DNA from: Gammaproteobacteria bacterium
GTDB taxonomy: Bacteria; Pseudomonadota; Gammaproteobacteria; JAABTG01
NCBI GenBank assembly: GCA_034522055.1
Contig: JAXHLS010000002.1
Location: 62,001 to 126,000, forward strand
DNA: 64,000 nucleotides
Reading direction: 5' to 3'
The notes under the pieces were generated by a model. The model had not been told where the DNA came from, did not search any database, and saw only the letters and a list, made by a program, of their open reading frames with translations. A program made the position numbers and the translations under genes. The first letter of the stretch is position 1; every line of letters begins with the position of its first letter. Shown here piece by piece: positions 8,333 through 17,375 of this stretch.

Positions 8333-10250
8333 ATAGGGGTCGGGAAGGAGTGACCCTCCCCGCCCTCCGAACCGTGCATGCGGTTCTCCCGCACACGGCT
8401 CTCCAGTCGGTGGTTACCTCATCGGGATTGGCTCGCCAACGTCCGGGCTTCGGTCATGGTGAAAAGCCCAGCCGCAGCGAAGAACGCGTTCGGCCAGCGG
8501 AGATGGTCGGACTGACAATGACCCGCTCCCGGGCGCTTCTGCTGCTTGCGCAACAGCGCCCGTAATCGACGTCGGACAAAACCGTCCACGCGAGGAAAGG
8601 TCCACGGGTGCGCGTGCTGGAAATACACGAACCAGCCACGCAGCATCGGGTTCAGGTCGGCCACAATCCGCGCCAGCGAATCCCCACGACTGCGCCGGGT
8701 TTTGGCCCGGACCCGGTCGTAAAGGGCCTTGCGGCTCTTCTTGCGTACCCACCGCCGTCCCGCTTCAAACCGGTACCCGAGAAACTCAAAGCCTTCCCGG
8801 GCTGCCGGCAATCCCCCACACGGGTCTTCTCCGGGTGCAGTTGCAGACCATTGGCCTCCACCCAGTGCCGCAACTCCTGCAGCGCCTCCTGGGCTTCGTC
8901 CGGACTGGCACACAGGATCACGAGGTCGTCAGCATACCGAACCATCCGATAGCCGCGCTGGGTCATGTGTACATCCAGCCCGTGCAGGTACAGATTCGCG
9001 AGTAACGGACTGATCACCGCCCCTTGGGGCGAGCCCCGGGTCGGCGTCCAGCGCGCTATCTCCGCCACCACGTCCTGGCGCAACCAGGCGCGCAGCAGGT
9101 CGAGGATCCGACCATCGCTGATCCGGTCCTCGACCCGGGCCATCAACGCTTCGTGCGGGATGGTGTCGAAGTACTGGGCCAGGTCGGCATCCACCACATG
9201 GGTGTAGCCCTCCCGAACCAGCCCATCCACTTCCCGCAGCGCATCCTTGCACCCGCGACCCGGGCGAAACCCGTAACTCATCGGCAAAAACTGGTGCTCG
9301 AAAATCGGCTCGAGCACCCGCTTCATCGCCGCCTGCACAATCCGGTCCTTCACCGTCGGAATGCCCAGGGGACGCGTCCCTGTCCCCTTCGGAATCTCCA
9401 CCCGACGCACCGCATCCGGTCGGTACCGTCCAATTCCCAGCGCCTCTCCCAGCTCCGCCAGATACCGCTCGGCATGGGCCTCAAAACGCTGCACACTCTG
9501 GCCATCCACCCCCGCTGAACCCCGGTTGGCCCGCACATCCTGCCACGCCCGTTCCAGGGTCTGGGGGCGATGCACCTTGTCGATCAGACTGAACCATTTC
9601 GTCCCTTGGACGCCGTTACCCAGCGCCGCCAACATGCGCTCCGTCCAAATCGTGCGGTCCACCCACGGCCATTCCACCGGGTTGGACGAGTCTGGCTTAG
9701 CCTCTTGCGAGACACTCTCGACCCTTTGCATACGCGCTCACCTCCTCCAGACTTCACCCATCCACCTTCCTGCCTCCCTTCCCTCGGCGCGATTTCTGTT
9801 CTTCGCGCTTTCCCGGCACCACCCACGGTTTTAGGCGGAGGACGCCCTCCAGCTCTTGGGTCCGCGTTTCCGCAGCACCTCGCCATGACCGCAGCAGAAC
9901 CGTTCAGTACTACGAAGGCTCTGACTCCTGCCCACCGTCACCACGGCGGTCAGGTCTCCCCGCTTCTCTCGCATTTCCTTCCCAGCGTTCCGTCTCCAAC
10001 CACGGAGGGGACCCGAATGTCGCTTTCCACGCCAATCCCAGCGCATCCGATGATTTTCAGGCTTCACCTTCTCCTAGCGGGCTCGCCGTCCCGTACCGCC
10101 GAATCGAGTTCGTCATCCTACGGACCGCCAGTTCGCCTCCGGTTGCTCTCCACCCCGCCTCGCGACGACGCAGTTACCTTCGACTACGGGGCCTTGGCTT
10201 ACCCCGACACGGACTCTCACCGTGCAGAAAATGCGCCTCCACGGACGCAC
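8333..10250 (-). mobile_element. Group II intron copy A
   Basis: About 1918 nt on the minus strand, starting GTGCGTCCGTGG (5' end at 10250) and ending GACCCCTAT (3' end at 8333). Domain V (GAGCCGTGTGCGGGAG, then an AACCGCATGCACGGTTC partner) lies near 8380-8400 and the maturase gene occupies domain IV. The 5' exon is the stem-loop repeat ending GGCTCCTA and the 3' exon starts with C, so the insertion point is CTCCTA^C. It is nearly identical to copies B, C, D and E. Confidence 0.93.
8419..9731 (-). pseudogene. Group II intron reverse transcriptase/maturase, frameshifted (copy A)
   Basis: The frame from 9731 encodes the normal N-terminus and RT domain including YADDL. It shifts at 8796-8798, where the intact copy E has GGGG and this copy GGG (coding strand). 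The C-terminal frame continues as a separate 164-aa frame ending at 8419 with the maturase (domain X) ending FAAAGLFTMTEARTLASQSR. The result lacks a fused RT and maturase domain and is probably inactive. The same lesion occurs in copies C and D. Confidence 0.9.
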
Positions 10251-10284
10251 TAGGAGCCGAGCCCCCTCGGCGATGCCCGCCGCG

Positions 10285-10848
10285 TTACCGCCAGAGGTCC
10301 TCCACACGGAACGCCGCCGCCTCGAAAGGCTCTGCCGCCACCGTGTCAGACGCCTCCAAGTGCCGCTGCAGTACCCAACGCCCGTCACGCAGTGCGTACG
10401 CCTCCAGCGTCCGCGGCCCGGGATCGACGATCCACGCCCAGGCAACCCCGTATGCCGCGTATACCGGCATCTTCACCTCGCGGTCCCGGCTCGCGGTGGA
10501 CGGTGAGAGAATTTCGCAGACCCAGTCCGGCACCACCTCGAAACGCTGATCCTCCGGCAGCACCGGCATCCGCTCCCGGCGCCAGCCCGCAAGATCCGGT
10601 ACCAACACCTCGGTGTTGCGTACGAAATGGATCTCGGGCTCATCGATGATCCACCAACCGCCGGGGCCTCCTCGACCCCGTCCATACGGCTGATGCAGTT
10701 CCCCGCCCAGGTTCGAGCTGGCCAACGCGTGCGGCCCCGCCGGCCGCGGCTGGGTATGGAGCTGGCCATCGATGATCTCCCCGGTCACACCCTCCGGCAG
10801 GGCTTCCAGAGCGCCATAGATATCGTGCTGCAGGACCGGATGGGGCAT
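10285..10848 (-). CDS. Uma2-family endonuclease-like protein, copy 2
   Basis: A 187-aa DUF820/Uma2 protein. Recognisable segments are LPEGVTGEIIDGQLHTQPRP (N-terminal acidic residue), VRNTEVLVPDLAGWRRERMP (central PD) and DWVCEILSPSTASRDREVKM (E-x-x motif), then YAAYGVAWAWIVDPGPRTLE. The start is the ATG at 10848 with AAGGA 7 bp upstream; the longer frame adds no family sequence. It is a close paralogue of the gene at 16720 and sits between introns A and B. Confidence 0.82.
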   Translation of the reverse strand: MPHPVLQHDIYGALEALPEGVTGEIIDGQLHTQPRPAGPHALASSNLGGELHQPYGRGRGGPGGWWIIDEPEIHFVRNTEVLVPDLAGWRRERMPVLPEDQRFEVVPDWVCEILSPSTASRDREVKMPVYAAYGVAWAWIVDPGPRTLEAYALRDGRWVLQRHLEASDTVAAEPFEAAAFRVEDLWR

Positions 10849-11139
10849 CGTAGGTTCCTTCCGCGTCACGTTCACCATGTTCTGGATACTACACGACGCG
10901 AGCGGTCCTGTAGCAACCAACGAGCGGCAAACGCACGCCCGCGGATTCAATCTTCAACCCATCGCGGCGGGGCGCCGGTCCTACAACACCCCGACTTCGA
11001 TTACCTGTTGGAGCGACGCCCGCGTCGCGATTCCCAGAGCCAATCGCGGCGAGGCGCCGCTGCCACAAAAATCCCCATTTGATCGACCGCACTCTCCGCC
11101 CCTCTTCGACAGGACACCGCCGCCGGCACGTTCCCGGCG
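10849..11139. repeat. Intergenic region with degenerate palindromic repeats
   Basis: No gene is seen. It holds a second kind of short GC palindrome: ATCGCGGCGGGGCGCCGGTC plus CTACA (near 10959-10985), GCGACGCCCGCGTCGCGATT (near 11011-11030) and AATCGCGGCGAGGCGCCGCT (near 11042-11061). These are typical intergenic REP-like elements, here downstream of the WbpM-like gene and upstream of Uma2 copy 2. Confidence 0.6.
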
Positions 11140-13038
11140 TCAATGCACCGTGCCGACCCCGACCGCCTCCGGCGGGCTCAAGGCCTCCGTCGCGTGAGAC
11201 TCCTGGTATTCGGGGACCACTTGGCGCAGCAGGTGACGCACCGCATCGTCATCCCGCGCCGTGCAGGCGCCGGCCAGTTCCGCCAGCTCGTCCTGCAGGA
11301 CCCGCCAGGCTACTTGACGGGCCCGGGCCAGCAGGATCTTGGGATGGGCGGTACCCAACAGGTTCTCGTCGCGGTGGAACAGCTCCTCGTGGAGCTTCTC
11401 CCCGGGGCGCAGCCCGATATATTGGATGGCGATGTCCACATCCGGCTCCCGCCCCGACAGGCGGATCATCTCCCGGGCGAGGTCGACGATCTTCACCGGC
11501 TCCCCCATGTCCAACACGAATACCTCACCGCCCTTGCCCATGGCCGCCGCCTGAAGGATCAGGCTCACCGCCTCGGGGATGGTCATGAAGAAGCGCGTGA
11601 TCTCGGGATGGGTGACGGTGACCGGGCCGCCCTCCTCGATCTGGCGCCGGAACAGGGGCACCACGGAGCCCGCCGAACCCAGGACATTGCCGAAACGGGT
11701 GGTGATGAAGGCGGTGTCGCCGTGGGCGTTGCGGGCCTGGCAGTACACCTCCGCGGTGCGCTTGCTGGCGCCCATCACGTTGGTGGGGTTCACCGCCTTG
11801 TCGGTGGAGACCAGCAGGAACTTCTCCACCCGATATTCCACCGCCAGGTCGGCGACCATACGGGTACCGAACACGTTCGTCCTGATGCCCTCACCCGGGT
11901 TCTCCTCCACCAGGGGCACGTGCTTGTAGGCCGCGGCATGGAGCACGATATGAGGGCGGTGGGTCTCGAACACCCAACGCATGCGTACCTCGTCGCGCAC
12001 GTCTCCGAGGTGGGCCCGAATACGGCCGTCCTGCGCCCGAACCCGCATCTCTCCCTCGATGCGGTAGAGATTGAACTCCCCGTGGTCCAGCATGATCAAC
12101 CGTTCCGGACCATAGTCCCACACCTGCCGGCACAGCTCCGAGCCGATGGACCCACCGGCCCCCGTCACCAGCACCCGCTTGCCCTCCAGCAGGCCGTGTA
12201 AGCCCGCGTCGTCCAACTCGATGATCTCACGACCCAGCAGGTCCTCGATACGCACCTCCCGGAGCTGGGCCATACTCACCTGGGAGTCCGGCAGCTCCTC
12301 GATGGAGGGCAGCGTCACGCAGCGCACCCCCTGGGCATTACACTCCTCCACGATGCGGCGCATGGTGTCCCGCCCCGCCGAGGGCATGGCCACGAGGACC
12401 ACGTCGATAGCCAGATCGGAGAGTTTCTCTCCCAACGCGTCGATACCGCCCCGCACCCGGATGCCGTGCAGCTCCCGCCCGTGCTTCTCCGGCGCGTCAT
12501 CGAGGAACGCCACCGGCTGATAGTTCTCGTCCTGCAACAGGTCGCGCGCCAGTAACTCACCGGCCTGCCCCGCCCCCAGGATCAGCACCCGCTGCCCCTC
12601 CTTCGGTGCGAGGCGCAAGCGATGGTCCTTGAACCAGCGATAGATGAGCCGCGGCCCCGTCAGCCCCATGGTGAGCAGCACCGGATATAGCACCATGATG
12701 GAGCGCGGCACCCCTTCCAGGCGCGCCACGAGAAAGTGGCCAAGAAAAATCACCGCCGCTCCGAGCCACACCGCATAGAGGATCCGCATCAGATCGGGAA
12801 TGGAGGCGAAACGCCACACCCCCCGATAGAGTCCGAACCACCAGAACGCCACGGCCTGCACCGGCACCGCGAGCGCCATCAACACCCAAAGCTCCCCTAT
12901 ATACGGCTCAGGAGGCCAGCGGAAATCCAGGCGCAACCAATAGGCCAGCAGCAGCGCCAGCGGCACCCACACCAAGTCATGCACGAACGCCAGGGTGCGT
13001 GCATACGGGATCGTCCCTTTCCACTTGTCGAGCTTCAC
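11140..13038 (-). CDS. WbpM/FlaA1-type nucleotide-sugar 4,6-dehydratase (membrane-anchored)
   Basis: At 632 aa this matches the long WbpM/CapD class, which converts UDP-GlcNAc to a 4-keto-6-deoxy sugar for O-antigen (precursor of QuiNAc, FucNAc or bacillosamine-type residues). The N-terminal ~120 residues hold about four membrane helices. A first Rossmann motif is at VLILGAGQAGELLARDLL and the catalytic SDR domain starts at RVLVTGAGGSIGSELCRQV. The active site is the S-M-K variant in STDKAVNPTNVMGASKRTAE, with Met replacing the usual Tyr as known for this class. The GTG start at 13038 has an AAGGGGGG ribosome-binding site just upstream. It is now separated from the other O-antigen genes by introns B and C. 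Confidence 0.93.
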   Translation of the reverse strand: MKLDKWKGTIPYARTLAFVHDLVWVPLALLLAYWLRLDFRWPPEPYIGELWVLMALAVPVQAVAFWWFGLYRGVWRFASIPDLMRILYAVWLGAAVIFLGHFLVARLEGVPRSIMVLYPVLLTMGLTGPRLIYRWFKDHRLRLAPKEGQRVLILGAGQAGELLARDLLQDENYQPVAFLDDAPEKHGRELHGIRVRGGIDALGEKLSDLAIDVVLVAMPSAGRDTMRRIVEECNAQGVRCVTLPSIEELPDSQVSMAQLREVRIEDLLGREIIELDDAGLHGLLEGKRVLVTGAGGSIGSELCRQVWDYGPERLIMLDHGEFNLYRIEGEMRVRAQDGRIRAHLGDVRDEVRMRWVFETHRPHIVLHAAAYKHVPLVEENPGEGIRTNVFGTRMVADLAVEYRVEKFLLVSTDKAVNPTNVMGASKRTAEVYCQARNAHGDTAFITTRFGNVLGSAGSVVPLFRRQIEEGGPVTVTHPEITRFFMTIPEAVSLILQAAAMGKGGEVFVLDMGEPVKIVDLAREMIRLSGREPDVDIAIQYIGLRPGEKLHEELFHRDENLLGTAHPKILLARARQVAWRVLQDELAELAGACTARDDDAVRHLLRQVVPEYQESHATEALSPPEAVGVGTVH

Positions 13039-13082
13039 TGCCCCCCCTTATATATCCAAAACCCTCGCCTACCTTCGCCGAC

Positions 13083-13110
13083 CAATCGGCCAGAGGGCTG
13101 GCCTCCTACA
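13083..13110 (+). repeat. REP-like stem-loop repeat upstream of the WbpM-like gene
   Basis: One element, TCGGCCAGAGGGCTGGCC with CTCCTAC tail, in the gap between the dehydratase start and the 3' end of intron B. Confidence 0.8.
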
Positions 13111-13133
13111 CCTACCTCGCAAATCGCCCCCCG

Positions 13134-15055
13134 ATAGGGGTCGGGAAGGAGTGACCCTCCCCGCCCTCCGAACCGTGCATGCGGTTCTCCCGCACACGGC
13201 TCTCCAGTCGGTGGTTACCTCATCGGGATTGGCTCGCCAACGTCCGGGCTTCGGTCATGGTGAAAAGCCCAGCCGCAGCGAAGAACGCGTTCGGCCAGCG
13301 GAGATGCTCGGACTGACAATGACCCGCTCCCGGGCACTTCTGCTGCTTGCGCAACAGCGCCCGTAATCGACGTCGGACAAAACCGTCCACGCGAGGAAAG
13401 GTCCACGGGTGCGCGTGCTGGAAATACACGAACCAGCCACGCAGCATCGGGTTCAGGTCGGCCACAATCCGCGCCAGCGAATCCCCACGACTGCGCCGGG
13501 TTTTGGCCCGGACCCGGTCGTAAAGGGCCTTGCGGCTCTTCTTGCGTACCCACCGCCGTCCCGCTTCGAACCGGTACCCGAGAAACTCAAAGCCTTCCCC
13601 GGGCTGCCGGCAATCCCCCACACGGGTCTTCTCCGGGTGCAGTTGCAGACCATTGGCCTCCACCCAGTGCCGCAACTCCTGCAGCGCCTCCTGGGCTTCG
13701 TCCGGACTGGCACACAGGATCACGAGGTCGTCAGCATACCGAACCATCCGATAGCCGCGCTGGGTCATGTGTACATCCAGCCCGTGCAGGTACAGATTCG
13801 CCGAGTAACGGACTGATCACCGCCCCTCGGGGCGAGCCCCGGGTCGGCGTCCAGCGCGCTATCTCCGCCACCACGTCCTGGCGCAACCAGGCGCGCAGCA
13901 GGTCGAGGATCCGACCATCGCTGATCCGGTCCTCGACCCGGGCCATCAACGCTTCGTGCGGGATGGTGTCGAAGTAGCTGGGCCAGGTCGGCATCCACCA
14001 CATGGGTGCAGCCCTCCTCGAACCAGCCCATCCACTTCCCGCAGCGCATCCTTGCACCCGCGACCCGGGCGAAACCCGTAACTCATCGGCAAAAACTGGT
14101 GCTCGAAAATCGGCTCGAGCACCCGCTTCATCGCCGCCTGCACGATCCGGTCCTTCACCGTCGGAATGCCCAGGGGACGCGTCCCTGTCCCTTCGGAATC
14201 TCCACCCGACGCACCGCATCCGGTCGGTACCGTCCAATTCCCAGCGCCTCTCCCAGCTCCGCCAGATACCGCTCGGCATGGGCCTCAAAACGCTGCACGC
14301 TCTGGCCATCCACCCCCGCTGCACCCCGGTTGGCCCGCACATCCTGCCACGCCCGTTCCAGGGTCTGGGGGCGATGCACCTTGTCGATCAGACTGAACCA
14401 CTTCGTCCCTTGGACGCCGTTACCCAGCGCCGCCAACATGCGCTCCGTCCAGATCGTGCGGTCCACCCACGGCCATTCCACCGGGTTGGACGAGTCTGGC
14501 TTAGCCTCTTGCGAGACACTCTCGACCCTTTGCATACGCGCTCACCTCCTCCGGACTTCACCCATCCACCTTCCTGCCTCCCTTCCCTCGGCGCGATTTC
14601 TGTTCTTCGCGCTTTCCCGGCACCACCCACGGCTTTAGGCGGAGGACGCCCTCCAACTCTTGGGTCCGCGTTTCCGCAGCACCTCGCCATGACCGCAGCA
14701 GAACCGTTCAGTACTACGAAGGCTCTGACTCCTGCCCACCGTCACCACGGCGGTCAGGTCTCCCCGCTTCTCTCGCATTTCCTTCCCAGCGTTCCGTCTC
14801 CAACCACGGAGGGGACCCGAATGTCGCTTTCCACGCCAATCCCAGCGCATCCGATGATTTTCAGGCTTCACCTTCTCCTGAGCGGGCTCGCCGTCCCGTA
14901 CCGCCGAATCGAGTTCGTCATCCTACGGACCGCCAGTTCGCCTCCGGTTGCTCTCCACCCCGCCTCGCGACGACGCAGTTACCTTCGACTACGGGGCCTT
15001 GGCTTACCCCGACACGGACTCTCACCGTGCAGAAAATGCGCCTCCACGGACGCAC
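13134..15055 (-). mobile_element. Group II intron copy B
   Basis: About 1922 nt, same 5' end (GTGCG at 15055) and 3' end (CCCCTAT at 13134) as the other copies. The 5' exon is a stem-loop repeat ending GGGGGCTCGGCTCCTA and the 3' exon starts with C. It is the most decayed copy by small indels. Upstream another copy of the same repeat (about 15088-15114) is unoccupied. Confidence 0.92.
13220..14535 (-). pseudogene. Group II intron reverse transcriptase/maturase, multiply frameshifted (copy B)
   Basis: Compared with copy E there are at least four independent single-base indels: a missing C near 14190, an extra base near 14016, an extra G near 13977 and an extra C near 13801. The GGGG run that is shortened in A, C and D is intact here (13597-13600), so the C-terminal 182-aa frame from 13768 to 13220 reads through RYADDL to the normal end. 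The protein cannot be made whole. Confidence 0.9.
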
Positions 15056-15264
15056 TAGGAGCCGAGCCCCCTCGGCGATTAACCCATGTGGGAACCGAGC
15101 CCCCTCGGCGATTCACTTGGTCTTTCCAGCGAAAGGATCCTTCCCGCCTAGAGGAGAGGGAAGAGGGGCGGCAGAGGCCAATGCCTTCATGGCGCCCGCC
15201 GTAGCCCCCCGCCGTAGCCCGATGGGGCGGAGCACCGTTGGGTCTTCGAGCACCGCTTCGGCGT
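15056..15264. repeat. REP-like repeats and non-coding sequence downstream of the Rpn-like gene
   Basis: Two reverse-sense stem-loop elements (AGCCGAGCCCCCTCGGCGATT, at about 15056-15080 and 15090-15112). The first is the 5' exon of intron B. The rest (GAGGAGAGGGAAGAGG and GCCGTAGCCC stretches) shows no gene. Confidence 0.7.
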
Positions 15265-16242
15265 TTACTCCGCGTCGAAGATGTCTTCGGGTGTTTCGGC
15301 ATCGAGGATGCGCTCGCTCCAGGCGAGCAGCGTCTCGGCGTCGGCGGCCTCGATGGGTGCGCGGTGGGCCTCGGCCGCCGCCAGGCCAAACTTGCGGGTG
15401 AGCTGGCGCAGCAGCACCGCAGCCTCACCCTGCTTCTGGCCCTGCTTCTGACCCTGCGCCAGACCCTGTTGCAGGCCCTTCTCGATGCCGGCACGCTCCA
15501 CGGTGGTCACATAAGGCATGCGCTTGGCCTCCTCCAGTTGGTAGAGTTCTTCACGAAACGCCTCTTCCAGATCCTCGGGCAACCGGATCATCCAGTCGAT
15601 CACCCGGAACAACTCCAGTATAACATCGCGGCTGTAGCGCCGATCATACATCAGCCGCACCAGGCGGAACTTCCAGGCCCGGCGCTGCTCGGCATCGCGC
15701 GTCGCCCGCGCCCGGATCTGCGCCATCACCACCAGGGCGAAGCAGCTCTCGCTCGCCTCCAGCTTTGACCAGGCCGGCTCGGCCGCCCAGTCCAGCAGCT
15801 TCGCCACCGGGAAGCGAAAGGCCAACTCACAACCCCAGCGCCCGCGGCGGTAGCTGCTTGGCCGAAAGCCCGGCGAGGCGTCGGCCAGCACGGCCAGACT
15901 CACCACGTCACGGGCGTAGCGATCCAGAAGACGGTAGTGATAGGTGAACATCCGCTCGGCGAAGGCCGCCTCCGGCCGGCCCTGCACCTCCACGTGCACC
16001 AACACCCAGGTCTCGGCCCCGTCGGCGGCACACACCCGCACCAGCTTGTCGGCGTGGCGCCGGCCGGCCTCGGCGTCACGCACCACCTGCTGGAGCTCCT
16101 TGTCGAGAAAGCTGTGGCCGCGGGACCAGTCGTTGCCGGCGTGGACCTCGGGAAAGAGCAGCGCCAGGAACTCCGGGAAGTAGCGCTCCAGCGCCTCCTT
16201 CCAGGGGCTGTCGTGGTCGTCGGAGATAGATTGGTCGGGCAT
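15265..16242 (-). CDS. Rpn/PDDEXK-like protein with DUF4351 C-terminus
   Basis: A 325-aa protein of the Rpn/transposase-31-like nuclease group. The N-terminal half (LERYFPEFLALLFPEVHAG, DKLVRVCAADGAETWVLVHVEVQGRPEAAFAERMFTYHYR in two parts) has the acidic-x-x-E-V-Q core of this PD-(D/E)XK family. The C-terminus has a glutamine/glycine-rich linker (GLAQGQKQGQKQGEA) followed by LLRQLTRKFG and a DUF4351 helix pair. The start is the ATG at 16242 with AAGGA 7 bp upstream; the longer open frame reads non-coding sequence. Such genes are mobile and multicopy, and Rpn proteins promote RecA-independent recombination. It sits between introns B and C. Confidence 0.82.
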   Translation of the reverse strand: MPDQSISDDHDSPWKEALERYFPEFLALLFPEVHAGNDWSRGHSFLDKELQQVVRDAEAGRRHADKLVRVCAADGAETWVLVHVEVQGRPEAAFAERMFTYHYRLLDRYARDVVSLAVLADASPGFRPSSYRRGRWGCELAFRFPVAKLLDWAAEPAWSKLEASESCFALVVMAQIRARATRDAEQRRAWKFRLVRLMYDRRYSRDVILELFRVIDWMIRLPEDLEEAFREELYQLEEAKRMPYVTTVERAGIEKGLQQGLAQGQKQGQKQGEAAVLLRQLTRKFGLAAAEAHRAPIEAADAETLLAWSERILDAETPEDIFDAE

Positions 16243-16719
16243 CGCGCATCCTTGCCGGGGGTTCACATCCTGCGTCAGGGCAGGTCTAGCGCAACGCCGC
16301 GGGCGGTATCGACCATCTGCGGCGGTCGCCTGCCACGAGGCCGGGCGCAGTGCCGGCCCCAGGCCCATGATAGGTTTCTTCGCAACCTGCCCTGCGGCGA
16401 ACTTCGGCGAGGCCCCGGGGTCACCGGGACGGCGCCGGACACCACCCGCCGTAGCCCAAAGTTGCGCGCAGCGGAACCTTGGGATGCCGCAGGCAGTCTC
16501 GGTCTTGCCCGAAAAGAGATCGCCCTTCTCCCCCAATCTCTCCCGCGCAAGGGAGAGGGGGGCGAGAAGGCTTGCCGCGAGTGTAGAATGCCTCAGGCAA
16601 CACCCCCCGCCGGCTCATAGCGCGTAGGCCGTATACGCGAAGCGCAGCCGGCGTCCGTTATTGATACAGCAACCCGGCGCAGTCCATCAGGAAGGCCGCT
16701 CCCGGCTCTGTCTCCGCCC
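16243..16719. other. Intergenic region without a recognisable gene
   Basis: It contains inverted-repeat boilerplate such as CTCTCCCGCGCAAGGGAGAG (near 16542-16562), part of a dispersed terminator-like palindrome, and degenerate pieces with GCCGTAGCCCAAAGTTGCGC. No reading frame has family similarity. Confidence 0.55.
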
Positions 16720-17268
16720 TTACGCCCAGAGATCCGCCACCCGGAACCCAGCCTCGGCGAATGGGGCGGCATCCACGACGTCACCCTCTTCGTAGCGCCG
16801 CAGCAATTCCCAGCCCCCATCGCGCAGGGCATACGTCTCCAACGTACGCGGCCCCGGATCCACCAGCCAGGCATAGGCCACGCCATAGGCGGCGTAGACC
16901 GGCATCTTCACCTCGCGGTCCTTGCTCGCAGTGGACGGTGAGAGGATTTCGCACACCCAGTCCGGCACCACCTCGAAACGCTGATCCTCCGGCAGCACCG
17001 GCATGCGCTCGCGGCGCCAACCTGCCAGATCCGGTACCAGCACCTCGGTGTTGCGCACGAAATGGATCTCGGGCTCGATCAGGATCCACCAACCGCCCGG
17101 CCCGCCGACGCCATCGTCAAAGGCACCGCCGAGACGACGGTCCAGTACCGAAGTGGCACGCAGGTGGCACCCCGCCGGCCGCGGCTGGGTATGGAGCTGG
17201 CCATCGATGATCTCCCCGGCCACACCCTCCGGCAGGGCCTCCAGGGCAGCATAGATGTCGTGCTTCAA
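16720..17268 (-). CDS. Uma2-family endonuclease-like protein, copy 3 (start region damaged)
   Basis: A 182-aa close paralogue of the gene at 10285-10848. It shares GEIIDGQLHTQPRPAG, VRNTEVLVPDLAGWRRERMP, DWVCEILSPSTAS and VDPGPRTLE. The ancestral ATG (17282) is still preceded by a ribosome-binding site, but one C is missing after ATGCCC relative to copy 2, so that frame stops after five codons. The remaining frame can only begin at a TTG (17268), equivalent to residue 7 of copy 2. It may be weakly expressed or a very young pseudogene. The middle (CHLRATSVLDRRLGGAFDDG) has diverged. Confidence 0.72.
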   Translation of the reverse strand: MKHDIYAALEALPEGVAGEIIDGQLHTQPRPAGCHLRATSVLDRRLGGAFDDGVGGPGGWWILIEPEIHFVRNTEVLVPDLAGWRRERMPVLPEDQRFEVVPDWVCEILSPSTASKDREVKMPVYAAYGVAYAWLVDPGPRTLETYALRDGGWELLRRYEEGDVVDAAPFAEAGFRVADLWA

Positions 17269-17375
17269 GGCCGGATGGGCATCGTAGGTTCCCTCCGCGT
17301 CACGTTTACCATGTTCCGGATGCTACACGACACGAGAGCCCCTCCGCGATTAACACCTGTAGGAGCCGAGCTATG

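Noticed and set aside
8419-9731. Two separate functional genes for RT and maturase in copies A, C and D
   Set aside because: Both halves are collinear with the single 437-aa protein of copy E and overlap in different frames because of one missing base, so they are a broken gene rather than a split system, unless frameshifting is shown.
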